From: Earliella scabrosa
Taxonomy: Eukaryota > Basidiomycota > Agaricomycetes > Polyporales > Polyporaceae
Length of the DNA: 64,000 nt
Reading direction: 5' to 3'
Assembly (NCBI GenBank): GCA_022605405.1
Contig: JABYQQ010000004.1
Coordinates: 868,001-932,000, forward strand
Shown: one piece after another, positions 30,241 to 41,987 of the stretch
How the letters are laid out: every line of letters begins with the position of its first letter
Numbering within the stretch: the first letter of the stretch is position 1
Translations under genes and position numbers: made by a program
Notes under the pieces: model-generated
Databases searched by the model: none
The model's input: the letters and a program-made list of their open reading frames with translations, nothing else
Told to the model about the DNA's origin: nothing

Positions 30241-32130
30241 GGGTCGACCGGCTTGCTCACACCAGCGGCACCCAGACTACGATCTGAGAGTGCGCCAACC
30301 CTGAGGTGACTACCCAGACACCATAATGCCTCCTCAAGCTGGCTGCATAGCAAACCGACAACAAACTCTGCCCGGATGGGGCGAGAGATGTGCTCCTACG
30401 TCAAGCCGGGTCCACCGGCTTGGCCAGACCAGTGGCACCCGTGATACGATCTGGGCCTGCGCCCACCCTGAGCTGACCACCCAGACACCGTAATGCCTCC
30501 CCAAGCCGGTTGCACAGCAAACCGACGGCAAACTCTGCCTGGATGGAGCACGAGATGTACTCTTACCTTGAGCCGGGTCGACCGGCTTGCTCACACCAGT
30601 GGCATTCGGGATATGATCTGGGCCTGCGCCCACCCTGAGCTGACCACCCAGACACCGTGATGCCTTCCTTAATTGGTTGCGGAGCAAACCGACAGCACAC
30701 TCTGCCCGGATGGGGCGAGAGATGTGCTCCTACGTCAAGCCGGGTCCACCGGCTTGGCCAGACCAGTGGCACCCGTGATACGATCTGGGCCTGCGCCCAC
30801 CCTGAGCTGACCACCCAGACACCATAATGCCTCCCCAAGCTGGTTGCACAGTGAACCAACGGCAAACTCTGCCCGGATGGAGCACAAGATGTGCTTCTAC
30901 CTTGAGCCGGGTTGACCGGCTTGCTCCCGCCAGCAGCACCTGGCATACGATCTGGGTGTACACCAGTCTTGAGCTGACTACCCATACACTGTAATGCTAT
31001 ATACAGCTATGTTCACAAGACACCAGGGCGGGATTTGGCCAGATGGAGCAAGAGATGTGCTCCTACCTCAAGCCGGCTCCGCTGGCTTGGTCAGTCACTG
31101 CATATCTACACATTTTTCCATCTGAACATTATGTCAAGTTGCATCAGATGTTGTTGAGGAGGTAAACACATATATTGGTTGTCCCACAGTTGCTTGCTCT
31201 GGCTGGACTACATTCCGGGCAGTCCAGACAGCCCGGCCGGGGTACATACGTTGCAATGCGGGCAGCCCGGCCGGGGTACATATGTTGCAATGCGGGCAGC
31301 CCGGCCGGGATATATACATTGCAATGCAGACCGCCCGGTAGCTGCGGTTGGAGCTCTGTAGTCTAATGATCTCTCACTCCATCATACGCAATGGTGCCAT
31401 AATATGGTTGACTCTACATTGTTGCCGCTGTTAGTAATGTACTTCATGTTTCGCACAATTGGGTGGGTTGCACCAGTCGGCTTCCAAATCTAACCCAGGG
31501 CATGGAGTTTGCCCTAGTTCTCCATGGGGTCTGGCAAAATTACCAAATATCATGGAGGGTGTAGAGAGTGGGTGGCACAGCATATCTAGATCAGAATCTG
31601 CTGAGATGAAGCAGGAGATGTGCACCTACCTCGAGCTGGGTGCACCGGCTTACACGTATCAGCGGCTCCTGAGATACAATCTTGATGTGCATCCAGCCAG
31701 GACTGGTTGTCCAGACACCAAAATGCCCACCCAAGCTTCTTTTGTGACTGACCAGGAGCAGGCTCTATCCAGATGGAGCAAAAGGTGTGCTTCTATCTCA
31801 AACCGGGTGCACCGGCTCGCTCACACTTGGGGTGTCCAGGGTATGATCTGGGTGTGCACTCATTATATACTAATTACCCAAACACTGCACGGGCCTCCCA
31901 AGCCGGTTTGCTCCACCTAGATGGAGTACAGGATGTGCACCTACCTCAAGCCGGGTGCACCGGCTTGCTTGCACCAGCGGCACATGAGATATGATTGGGG
32001 TGTGCACCCACTCAGGACTCATTATCAAAAAACCAAAATGCCCTTTGAAGTTAGTTGCGTGACCAACCAAGAGCATACTCTATCCAGATGGAGTTTGAGA
32101 TGTGCTCCTAACTTGAGCCGGGTGCACCGG
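30235..32130 (+). repeat. ~168-bp tandem array of E3 (left side)
   Basis: Units begin near 30235, 30403, 30570, 30737, 30904 and 31070 (spacing 167-168 bp), and resume near 31632, 31797, 31949 and 32115. Each carries the near-palindrome AGCCGGGTGCACCGGCT or a variant. Inverted copies lie at 36150-36740, so the array is mirrored across the element. Confidence 0.8.
31200..31340 (+). repeat. Short 34-bp array with CCCGGCCGGG cores (left side)
   Basis: About four units of CCCGGCCGGG followed by a TACATACGTTGCAATG-type stretch. It is the inverted counterpart of the larger array at 35520-36045. Confidence 0.75.
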
Positions 32131-32841
32131 TGCAACCACCCAGGTCAGATACAGGTTGTTTCTTGGTTGGTGTTAAAATGACAGCACTCACCGGTCTTGC
32201 TGCACAAAAATCACAACATCATCTCTTACACATCACACATACTCCGACATCATCACTGTTCACACATCTTATGTGATTGTCTCTACAAGCACATTATTGT
32301 AATTCTGTCATTGACAAATAGAGACATGTGAAGACAAGGTGTGCTGGTGGCCATGTGTCTGGAGTACTTGCTTTCACGCCTGCTTTCTGTTGTGTAGAAA
32401 GTGGAAAGGGTCCATGGTGACATCTAAGATTCCTCCAGGGCTGTATTCAGTGGCAATACCGGATGACCCGCATGAGCCGGTCTGCGAGACAGGTGACCTA
32501 TCATCTGGGAAAGCAGTTGTAATGAAGGGTTTCTTAATCTCAATAGATGTAAAATCTGTTGATGAGACATTAACTGGCACACCTGACCCCCCACTGGTAG
32601 CCACAGATGATGGGTAATGATCTCCGGGTTGAGCGGCCTGGATAGTCTCTGTTTTGTGCCGGACGGACCAGCCAGCCCGGAGAGCAGCGGCTGAAGTGAG
32701 GAGTGGAAGCATTCTAACCAGAGCAATCCCTAGAGTAATTATCTATCTGCAGGAATCCAGTTAAACCCCCCAAATTGACCATCTGCGATAGTGCATCCAA
32801 ATAAGCCGGTGCCACCGGTTGAGCCGGAACCGGACAATTGG

Positions 32842-34411
32842 TATCTCTTGCTCTACTTTGAGATAACCAGGGCACCTATGCTCATGAGCAGAATGCCATC
32901 ATGTAGAGATACATTAGGGCTAATGAACACATTTTTGTTCAGTGTGATACATGGGATATTGGTGGAGATATAATGTATTTTGTTTTTGCAAAAAGTGGCC
33001 ACTTTGTCTGGTCTATTGCTTAGGTGCCCCTGGGTACCATCCAATGCCTCTACAACCATTGTGTAGGGATTAAGTAGGGCTTTCGAAAAATATATCATAC
33101 ACCCCAAACTGTCCACATTCACCCACCCTCTCCTCCTGACCCCCTTCCCATCAATCCCCTAATATATCCCTTTAGAGGCATTGGATCAGCTTGCAAATTT
33201 GAGAGTCTATATTAGGATCATAGTACAGCCCACTATTAAAATATTACATGCCACTGCTGTCTACAACCTCCCAGTTATAGCAAACAATTTTGTGCATGCA
33301 CGTTGAATATTTCCCCTATATCTTTGCAGTCTGACCACCAATTGATATGCAATTTTTTTCACTCTGCTGCTATACTACAGCACTGGCTATTTACCAATTT
33401 ATAGCTCCCAGAGATGTGTGGATCTATCTCCATAATGCTATCAGCGGTGAACAGAGATAACCATTTAGTACTAGATCTAGTGTGCTGTACACCACCATAT
33501 GTTCAGATAGGAGTCTCCTGAATGCTCTGTATTGAATGCAAAAGAAATCATGAAAAACGGTTGAGTAGTTGTGGTGATATGGCAAAAGATGTGCTGGATG
33601 GTGTTTGATGAATTCTGCACAGCACATGCAGCTGTACTATTCACATAACAGCCTCCGGGCACATCTTTTGCCATAGCACCACAAGTACTCAACCGTTTTC
33701 CGTGATTTTTTTTGCATTCAGTACAGAGCATTTAGCAGACCCCTATCTGAACATATGGAGAAGTACAGCACACTAGATCTGGTACCAAGTGGTTATCTCT
33801 GTTCACAACTGATAGCATTATGCAGATAGATCCAGACATCTCTGAGAAATGGAAGTTGGTGAGAATATAGTTCCATTACATACTGACAGACTGCAAAAGA
33901 CTGCTTGCTAATTGGTAATTTGGTTGCTGAGATATAGAGAGGATATTTAATGTCCATGCACAAAATTGTTTGCTATGACTGGGAGGTTGTAGGCAGCAGT
34001 GGCATGTAATATTTTAACAGTGGGCTGTACTATGATCCTAATATAGACTCTCAAATTTGCAAGCTGATCCAATGCCTCTAAAGGGATATATTAGGGGATT
34101 GATGGGAAGGGGGTCAGGAGGAGAGGGTGGGTGAATGTGGACAGTTTGGGGTGTATGATATATTTTTCGAAAGCCCTACTTAATCCCTACACAATGGTTG
34201 TAGAGGCATTGGATGGTACCCAGGGGCACCTAAGCAATAGACCAGACAAAGTGGCCACTTTTTGCAAAGACAAAATACATTATATCTCCACCAATACCCC
34301 ATGTATCACACTGAACAAAAATGTGTTCATTAGCCCTAATGTATCTCTACATGATGGCATTCTGCTCATGAGCATAGGTGCCCTGGTTAACTCAAAGTAG
34401 AGCAAGAGATA
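32842..34411. repeat. E4: ~1.57-kb imperfect palindrome inside E3
   Basis: Arms of about 780 bp run from TATCTCTTGCTCTACTTT (32842) inward and mirror the sequence ending at 34411. The same open frame (MNVDSLGCMIYFSKALL) appears on the minus strand at 32853-33122 and the plus strand at 34131-34400. The arms differ by some per cent, so it is older than E1/E2. Its build resembles them (text such as AATCC(C/T)CTAATA is shared), but I could not define a target duplication. Confidence 0.7.
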
Positions 34412-35054
34412 TCTCTTCCATCTAATCAGCCTAACATGGGTCAGTTCTACAGCAGATTTACAAAGATCTGATCAGGCTGACATAAGTCAGTTATACAATA
34501 GATATACAAAAACTGCCTCTGATTTACAGGGGATTATAGAACAGTATTGTGCTACAGTGTCTAATAACACTGCTATTACAAAGGTGAAGAGTTAAACAAA
34601 ACACCTCCCCAAAATATACAACAGTTTCACTACATCTGTGGTGTTTTGTAATACAAAACTGGAAACTACAGGTGGTAGTCTTTACCTGCTTCACCAGAAC
34701 TGATGGTGAATATGCATTGATGAAGCCGGGCAGGCCGGACAGGCCGGACCGGGCAGTGGATGGCCCAGTTGGCGGTGCAGCATTGATCCATGGGTGGTGA
34801 GTGCAAGTTTGTAGGCAATCTTTTCCATAATCCAACCCTTTGCAGTACCACCCTGTGACCAGCTATCATGTCAATATCTCTGAGACCCTCCAGCTTGCAG
34901 GCACCACCAAGGATCTTGCACAGAACTGGCTTGATGCTGTCACAGGCTTGATGCAGGCAGCAGAGTTGATCAACACATTGATCTTTGTGACTGAGAGCTC
35001 AAAGAGGAAATATGATTGTACTCACTAAGAGAGGAGAATGCAGCAACTGCAGGT

Positions 35055-35215
35055 GGACTGGGCGGGGCGGGGCAATCGGGCTGGGCGGGTCATTTGGGCT
35101 GGGCGGATCAATTGGGCTGGGCGGGTTGGTCGGGTTGGGCGGGCCAATTGGGCTGGGCGGGTCAGTCGGGCTGGGCGGGTCAATCGGGCTGGGTGGAATG
35201 GTCGGGCCAAACAGC
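35055..35215 (+). repeat. 18-bp G-rich tandem array
   Basis: About nine units of GGGCTGGGCGGGTCAATC. Each has several GGG runs, so the plus strand could form G-quadruplexes. Its translation (GLGGSIGLGGS-type) is a by-product of the repeat and not taken as a gene. Confidence 0.75.
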
Positions 35216-35519
35216 CCTGGTTAGGCTGGGACAAGGTTCCGTATTGTAGTGAAAAGCGGAGTCAGAAAAAATTGGTTTGCCCTGATGAGCTGCAAATGAA
35301 TCAAGTCTGTGACACTGTGACATATTCACAAGGCTGTGGGTAAACAAAATGCAGCCGGAGGGCTGGGAAGGAAGTAAAATAATGTTGAACTACACGATGT
35401 TAGTGGTGTTGGTCAAACAACAGCCATAACTGAATGGAGTGTCTGTGCAGAGTATGTATATATAGATTCTGCTTATCCAGTCTTGTAGACACATAGTTTA
35501 TTGGGCCGGAATACTCCTG

Positions 35520-36045
35520 TATAGATGGAGTACACCTGGCCGGGATGCCTCAGTACAGATGCAGTCTTCCCGGTCGGGGTGTTACTGTGGGGATGCTGCA
35601 TACCCGGCTGGGCTACTACTGTACAGACACTGTGCACCCGGCCGGGCTACCCGGGTCATGATGTCTTCGGCCCGGCCGGGAAACACAGATGGCACCACTG
35701 GACACCCGGCCGGGCTGTCTGCATCGCAATGTAGCTATCCCGGCCGGAGTGTCTGCGTTGCAACATATGTACCCCGACCGGAGTGTCTGCATTGCAATGT
35801 ATGTACCCCGGCCGGGCTGTCTGCATTGCAACGTATGTACCCCGGCCGGAGTGTCTGCGTTGCAATGTATGTACCCCGGCCGGGCTGTCTGCATTGCAAC
35901 GTATGTACCCCGGCCGGAGTGTCTGCGTTGCAATTTATGTATCCCGGCCGGACTGTCTGCATTGCAACGTATGTATCCCGGCCGGGCTGTCTGCATTGCA
36001 ACGTATAGATCCCGGCCGGACTGTCTGCACTACCAGAAATGTAGT
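35520..36045 (+). repeat. 34-bp array with CCCGGCCGGG cores (right side)
   Basis: From about 35700 at least nine regular units have the form CCCGGCCGGG or CCCGGCCGGA, then TGTCTGCATTGCAACGTATG plus 4 nt. More diverged units extend left to 35530. The core is a perfect palindrome with two CpG sites. Further isolated CCCGGCCGGG copies lie at 29636 and 36835-36915. Confidence 0.85.
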
Positions 36046-36149
36046 CCAGCCAGAGAAAGCAGATGTAGAACAACCAGTGTATGTATTTATCTTTTTGACG
36101 ATATATGATGCAACTTCACATAATGGTGATATGGAAAAATATGCAGATA

Positions 36150-36740
36150 TGCAGTGATTGTGCAGCCGGTGCACCCGGCTCAAGGTAGAAGCACATCTCC
36201 TGCTCCATCTGGGTGGTGTGTGCTCTTGGTTGGTTGTGCAACCAGATTAGGAGGCCATGAAAGTGTCAAAGTAGTCAGCTCAGGGTGGGAACCCCCAGAT
36301 TATATCCCAGGTGCCGCTTGTGTGACCGAGCCGGTGCACCCGGCTCGAGGTAGAAGCACATTTCTCTCTTTATATAGGCGAAGTGTGCTCTTGGTTGGTC
36401 GCGCAACCGGCTCAGGAGGGCATTATGGTATTCAGATAGTTAGCTCAAGATAGGTGCACACCCAGATTGTATCCCAGGTGCTGCTGGTGCGAGCGACCCG
36501 GCGCACCCGGCTCGAGGTGACCCGGTGCACCCGGCTGGAGGTGACCCGGTGCACCCGGCTTGAGGTAGGAACACATCTTCCGCTCTATCTGAATGGAGTG
36601 TGCTCTTGGCTGGTTGTGCGACCAGCTGAGGTGGGCATTAAAGTGTCTGGGTAGTCAGCTCAGGGTGTGTGTGCACCCTGATTGTATCCAGGATGCTGCT
36701 AATGCAAGCGACCCGGTGCACCCGGCTGAGCACCTTGCCA
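36150..36740 (-). repeat. Inverted ~168-bp array of E3 (right side)
   Basis: Units with AGCCGGTGCACCCGGCT in the opposite orientation to the left array. A local tandem of three short copies of GACCCGGTGCACCCGGCT occurs at about 36497-36560. Confidence 0.75.
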
Positions 36741-39273
36741 CCCTGTCTGGGTAAATTGGTCCTCTGGCTGAAATTACACAGCAGCCAGGCTGCATTCATG
36801 TTGCTACACTACAGCACTACCATAACACACTCTCCCGGCCGGGATATGGCAGTGGGCAGGCAGCAGTTCCCGGCCGGGATGTGTCTGTGTCAATGCGTTT
36901 ACGTCCCGGCCGGTACATACATGTGGGCATATATTATGCCCGGTCGGGCCCGGCTGGTCCACTGGAGTGGGCAATTGTCAGCCCGGCTCGAACACTAACG
37001 TGAGGATTTCTACTGAGTGGGCTCTACAGGGTACCATTGGATTGGGAAAAATCACAGCTTTCCAACGCACCCTGTATCATGGTATGGGATGCAGTAGCAG
37101 CTGAGATATGGCCCAATACATTTTCGCAAAAAGTTGCACTATTGTTTGCCTGATATCTTTGGATCTGTTGGGCGGTATGCTATGCCCTATACACCATTGG
37201 ACTGGCATTGAGCAGGGCTTTCCAACGGTACCCTGATCACCCCAATCCGTGAAGGTTATCTGACCCTCTCCTCCTGACCCCATTCCCATCAATCCTCTAA
37301 TAGCTCCTTGGCATCTCGTCCTTTTGGCCTACAACTTTGGGACAGACATTATCCAGTATTCATCCTCTGATGTGGAAAATATCATGGTCTGGTACTGCCT
37401 GTGGAATCTGTTCTGGATCTAACATATTTAACATGCCTCTAGCAGTGCATCACTTATTGTGGACTCAGAACCTGATGGATTGCCATGCTGTCTGCTGTAT
37501 CTTATCAAGGCTTCATAGAGGTATGTTCACATAGCTCCAGCCATCCAGATCCTCTTTTGATCCCACTAGATTCTCTTATCAGCTTTCCACCCTGCTGACC
37601 ACTTAGCAATAGATCCAGGGCATGATCTGCTCTCACAAACTCAGATAGAGTAGAGACAGATGCCCTACACAACATGCAAAAAGAATCATGACATTTGCTT
37701 ATGTACTGGCAAAGATATGGTCAGAATGTTCCAGGATGCACTGAATGTGCACTGTAACTACATGCAGTGCATTACAATGCTCTGTCAGATAAGCCTAAGA
37801 ACACATGTTCTGCTATATCTCCACCAGTTCTTTACCAATTTACATCATTCTTTTTGCATCATGTAGTGGCTGTTTGACAGTGTTGTATCTGAAAGTATGA
37901 GACCCAAGTATGCTCTAGATCTATTGGTAGGTGGTCAGCAGGGTGGAAAGCTGATAAGAGAATCTAGTGGGATCAAAAGAGGATCTGGATGGCTGGAGCT
38001 ATGTGAACATACCTCTATGAAGCCTTGATAAGATACAGCAGACAGCATGGCAATCCATCAGGTTCTGAGTCCACAATAAGTGATGCACTGCTAGAGGCAT
38101 GTTAAATATGTTAGATCCAGAACAGATTCCACAGGCAGTACCAGACCATGATATTTTCCACATCAGAGGATGAATACTGGATAATGTCTGTCCCAAAGTT
38201 GTAGGCCAAAAGGACGAGATGCCAAGGAGCTATTAGAGGATTGATGGGAATGGGGTCAGGAGGAGAGGGTCAGATAACCTTCACGGATTGGGGTGATCAG
38301 GGTACCGTTGGAAAGCCCTGCTCAATGCCAGTCCAATGGTGTATAGGGCATAGCATACCGCCCAACAGATCCAAAGATATCAGGCAAACAATAGTGCAAC
38401 TTTTTGCGAAAATGTATTGGGCCATATCTCAGCTGCTACTGCATCCCATACCATGATACAGGGTGCGTTGGAAAGCTGTGATTTTTCCCAATCCAATGGT
38501 ACCCTGTACGTGAAATATGGATCAGTGGTTCCCCCAATGTACAGCAGGTGACAAATAGTAGTAGCTACATACAGCTACACACCCCACAATTCTGAACACT
38601 ATCATCTGTACATTACACCATTCAATAGAGGCTAACAATGCGAACCTAATGCACCCACATACACCCCAATTGGTGCAGATTTGAGGGAGCTAGAGGGGAG
38701 GCAGGTAGCCCCTCTAATAAGGTCACCTATCGCTTATGGGCGTCAAAAAAGCGCCCAAACAGCGCCACAACATTAGATAAGCACTCCTGCTCTTTCTGGA
38801 AAGCCATCAATATCACCCTAATATGGATTCTAACAAGTGGATTCCATCTAACAACTTCTCTATGTGTAATCTGACAAGTGGGATACATCTGACAAGACCT
38901 CTCTGACACAATCTAACAACTGGCAGAAATCTCACACAGCTCACAAATGCATAGTAACAATCTCTAGAACACAATCTGACAAGTGGCAAGTTTCTAACAG
39001 ACACTATTCATTTATTAACTAGTGTACTTGCCAACTGTCTCACAAATGGGCAGTATCTGACAAGAGCTACCACAAGCAGCCACAATCTGACAGAATCTCT
39101 TAGAACAGAATCTGACAAGCTGTTACAATCATGCCATGCTTGTTACAATGCTACCACATGTGTTAGAAAGGGGGGTAGGACAGGCAGTGTGACAAGTGGC
39201 CACCCATTAGACATGATTCTAACACACCAGTGGGTATTTGTACAACAAGAGTGGAAGCCACAGGTGTCCCATA

Positions 39274-39495
39274 CAGATTGTCGTTGTCGTTGCATAGGAT
39301 GTATGTAGTGAATCGTAATCTGAGAAGCATCTGTCTGCCATGTGAGAAGTCAGATGGCGCCCAACGATGCCTCCTTTGTCTTGCACCTGGAGCATGTCGA
39401 CTACGCCCAGGCGTGACCTTCGTCTATCGAGTGGCACATCTCTCTCTCCTTCGCACCTCTACCAGCCAGCCCGTCTCTTCCCTCACTCAACACCC
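39274..39495. other. Short intergenic region after E2
   Basis: 222 bp; it probably holds the promoter of the next gene. No clear motif. Confidence 0.35.
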
Positions 39496-40095
39496 ATGGC
39501 TCCCGGGCTCCCAATAGCTCTGGCGTTCACCGCTGTTCAAGACTTCCTGTCGACTATCAAAAGCATGGTGAGCTCTCTGGATGGCGATCTCGAGAGGTGC
39601 GTAATGACGTCCTCGTCCTCGTTACGAAACATTGCTCTGACCACTGACTGCGCTGTCCCAGTGCCTGCGAACAATTCATACTACCCGTGAATCTAGCTAG
39701 GTGGGCTCCGGTCATCCGGGCTCGCGCAAGCTGCAAGTTTGAAGCATTCCGCGCGGTCGCCACTCATGACATTGACCGTCATGTCGTCATGCTGTTCGAA
39801 GTAACCATGGGCCAGGGTGACCTCCTGGACCGTCTCGAGGGAGCCGTGTCAGCGATGGTCGGTGCCTTTGAGGCTAGTGACGACGTCTGGCAGAAGGTGC
39901 GTTGTGCCTGACCTTGTCCTCGAACAATTTACCTGACTAATTCATGTGCAGTTCCGCATGCTCTACGATGGATGGGTTCTGCGTCTCCAGAAGACCGACT
40001 CTGAAGTGATAGAGAAAGCTTTGCCCGAGTTACGATTGATGAGAGAATCGAAGAAATCGTCCTTTATGGGCGACGTTCTCCGCAAAAATGTGTAA
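39496..40095 (+). CDS. Small unknown protein
   Basis: ATG 39496 (MAPGLPIALAFTAVQDF). Three exons, with introns starting GTGCGT after GDLE and GTGCGT after DDVWQK, both frame-preserving. About 160 residues, largely helical (FLSTIKSMVSSLDGD, LLDRLEGAVSAMVGAFEAS). Ends KKSSFMGDVLRKNV, stop at 40093-40095. No domain recognised. It might be a secreted or structural small protein, but I see no signal peptide I would defend. Confidence 0.6.
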
Positions 40096-40600
40096 CGCGA
40101 ACCTGACCCCGTGGGAACAAGAATTGGAAGTCCGATTATCTGGGGTAATACCACCATAAGCGCCGCATTTGTATTACATAACTTCCATTAACACCGCTAC
40201 TTACTGAGGCAACCCCGATCTAGGGTTAGCTGACTCGCGCGGGAATCTTATAGGCGCCCTGCACAGCCACCTTGCCCCTGTCCCGCTGGATCTTCTCTCG
40301 CCTCGTCTCTCTCTCTTCTCCATCACTAGGTCATCCCACCGGTCTTGGTGTCGCTGTACATCGCGTTGAACGCGGTGTAGAGTTCGACTTCCCTCAACTC
40401 TCAGCCGCGTGCTCAGCCCACAAACGCAACATTCAGGTAGGTCTGGGCCGAATCGCCTAGACAATTTTCTCCATCTCTATGTCTGTACGGGATTAGATAC
40501 CACCCCTCTTTGTACTGTACGACTCGATAGCTCTGTGTGAAGACTACGTTGTGCCACCCACGTGTGCGACAGTGAGCTACCAGATCAGGACGCCCGAAAG
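40096..40600. other. Intergenic region, possible upstream exon
   Basis: About 505 bp with no certain gene. A frame at 40272-40460 could be a 5' exon of the next gene, but no splice join was proven. Confidence 0.3.
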
Positions 40601-41606
40601 ATGGCTTGGCGACTCACGATTGCTCCGCACGCCGTACTGCCATTTGCTAACGGCCACCATAAACACGGGCAGGCCATGAAGCACGAGCCGCTCGAACCCC
40701 TTCCACTTTCCTGGGACGACTCCCTTCGACCTCAGAGACATCTCAGCAAGGTCGAAAGCAACGACTCCCCTCCCGTTATGTCGACCGAACGATCTTCATC
40801 ATCTCCAACATGGTTGCCGGTATGTTCTCTCAAGTTTGGTGCCGGCAAAACAATGCTCCCGCTGACACTTTTCAGCCCATGCCTGATCAGTTCTCTGCCG
40901 ATTGGCAGAGCATCGACCTCAAGCTCCCTAACAATCTGCGTACAAACTCTCTCCGCCCCGACTTTATCGAAGTCTTGAAGAAGATTCGGTCGGTCGAGTG
41001 TGAACGATGCCAGCACGATCGGGACCCGCACGAGCCTTCTCTCTGTGCTCAGGAACCTCTCGGTCATGGAACCTGGAAGTGCAATCGATGCTACAACAAG
41101 CACTACAGCGGTTGTGATTGGATGCGCAGTACGTTGCAGCTCACCTTGACCCCGTCTGTCTAGCTAATCATAGCATAGAGTGTCTGCAGTTTGGGCTTGG
41201 ATCTACCCCGCCCATCAACCGGAAGCGTGGCTCACTCCCCCAATCCGATGGGCTGCCGGCCCGTGTGGTGTCAACCTCTTCCTCAGCGTCGTCAACTCGC
41301 CATGCATCATCCCACGCTCATTCCTCTGCCCCTGCCACCGCCGTACCGCGCCCATCGTCCTCTTCCGTCGGACCTTCCTCGAGCTCCGTGGACAGCGCAG
41401 GCGTATCCTCGATGGGTTCCGATTGGATGTCCCCCCTCCAAGATCTCGCGAGAACTGTCGAGCAGAACCACCAGGAGGCGAACGATCGTATGGCTGCGAT
41501 GATACGCTCCCTCGATCAACTCAAGGCCGAGCTTCTCGAGCACCGTCTTCTCAGTAGTCACGAATCTGAGGGCACAAGCAGCAAGGGTAAGGAACGCGCT
41601 TTGTAG
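40601..41606 (+). CDS. Cysteine-rich protein with C-terminal coiled coil
   Basis: Modelled from ATG 40601 (MAWRLTIAPHA); an earlier start is possible. Introns 40820-40875 and 41129-41178 preserve the frame. The centre has a dense zinc-ligand cluster: CERCQHD, then C, then KCNRCYNKHYSGCDW. A serine-rich disordered stretch follows, then a helical, probably coiled-coil end (ARTVEQNHQEANDRMAAMI, LDQLKAELLEH) and the tail SSKGKERAL. The pattern suggests a nucleic-acid- or protein-binding zinc module plus dimerisation. I believe it belongs to a basidiomycete-specific family, from memory and without a named function. Confidence 0.65.
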
Positions 41607-41987
41607 CATGTATCGTCTGCCGTATTCCCCTTTACTTTTCGCTTTCTACTTTCCATCGTAGGCGCTCTCACATTGATCTACCCTTCTTATTGTTCATGTT
41701 CAGTCCCTTTTCGTCCGCCAACCTCTATGCTCACCGTATACACTGCTCCCTCGGTACTGTACCTGCCCATCGTCGCCCGCCTTCGAAGGGGTGATTCCCT
41801 ATCAGACCGTCTGTCCGCGCATCACACCTTATCGCGATTCGCCCTAGTGCTGTTGTGAATGCCCTACATCGAGTAAGCGCCCAAAGTTCGTCTTTCCAGT
41901 CTTGGCATCATATAAGTAGCAAACCAGTTCGATCGATAGCATGCAGTCACCCCCTCTCACGTTACGCACGAGGTGCCGCTCATCGTC
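41607..41987. other. Intergenic region
   Basis: CT-rich non-coding-looking sequence between two plus-strand genes; no feature recognised. Confidence 0.3.

Larger units (their letters stand above)
29556..37024. mobile_element. E3: 7.5-kb nested element rich in satellite arrays
   Basis: Inserted in the left arm of E2 with a perfect 7-bp duplication TACAGGG (29549-29555 and 37025-37031), confirmed by the empty site in E1. Ends are imperfect inverted repeats of ~85 bp sharing CAGTAGAAAT and GAGCCGGGCTGACAATTG. The interior has mirrored arrays of ~168-bp and 34-bp repeats, an 18-bp G-rich array, a 300-bp direct repeat and the E4 palindrome. No coding gene is convincing. It makes the same size of target duplication as E1/E2 but has different ends. 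Confidence 0.85.
28791..39266. mobile_element. E2: second copy of the 3,000-bp palindromic element, enlarged by nested E3
   Basis: Same CACCTGTGG ends as E1, flanked by a 7-bp duplication TCCCATA (28784-28790 and 39267-39273). Total length is 10,476 bp; subtracting nested E3 (7,469 bp) and its 7-bp duplication gives exactly 3,000 bp, identical to E1. Left arm: 28791-29555 and 37032 onward; right arm ends at 39266. The central spacer (about 37600-37920) is in the opposite orientation to E1. It lies 62 bp downstream of the SUN gene stop codon. It contains no transposase. Confidence 0.9.

Noticed and set aside
32842..34411. 8-bp target duplication TATCTCTT for E4
   Set aside because: A copy occurs at both sides, but on the right it is offset by six bases from the arm end and overlaps a local palindrome, so the boundary does not close.
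35012..35343. GLGG-repeat protein on the plus strand
   Set aside because: It is only the translation of the 18-bp G-rich tandem array, and it is open in several frames on both strands, as expected for a repeat.
35520..36045. Regular short repeats resembling a CRISPR array
   Set aside because: The 34-bp units are head-to-tail with no unique spacers, the DNA is from a fungus, and the array lies inside a transposon.
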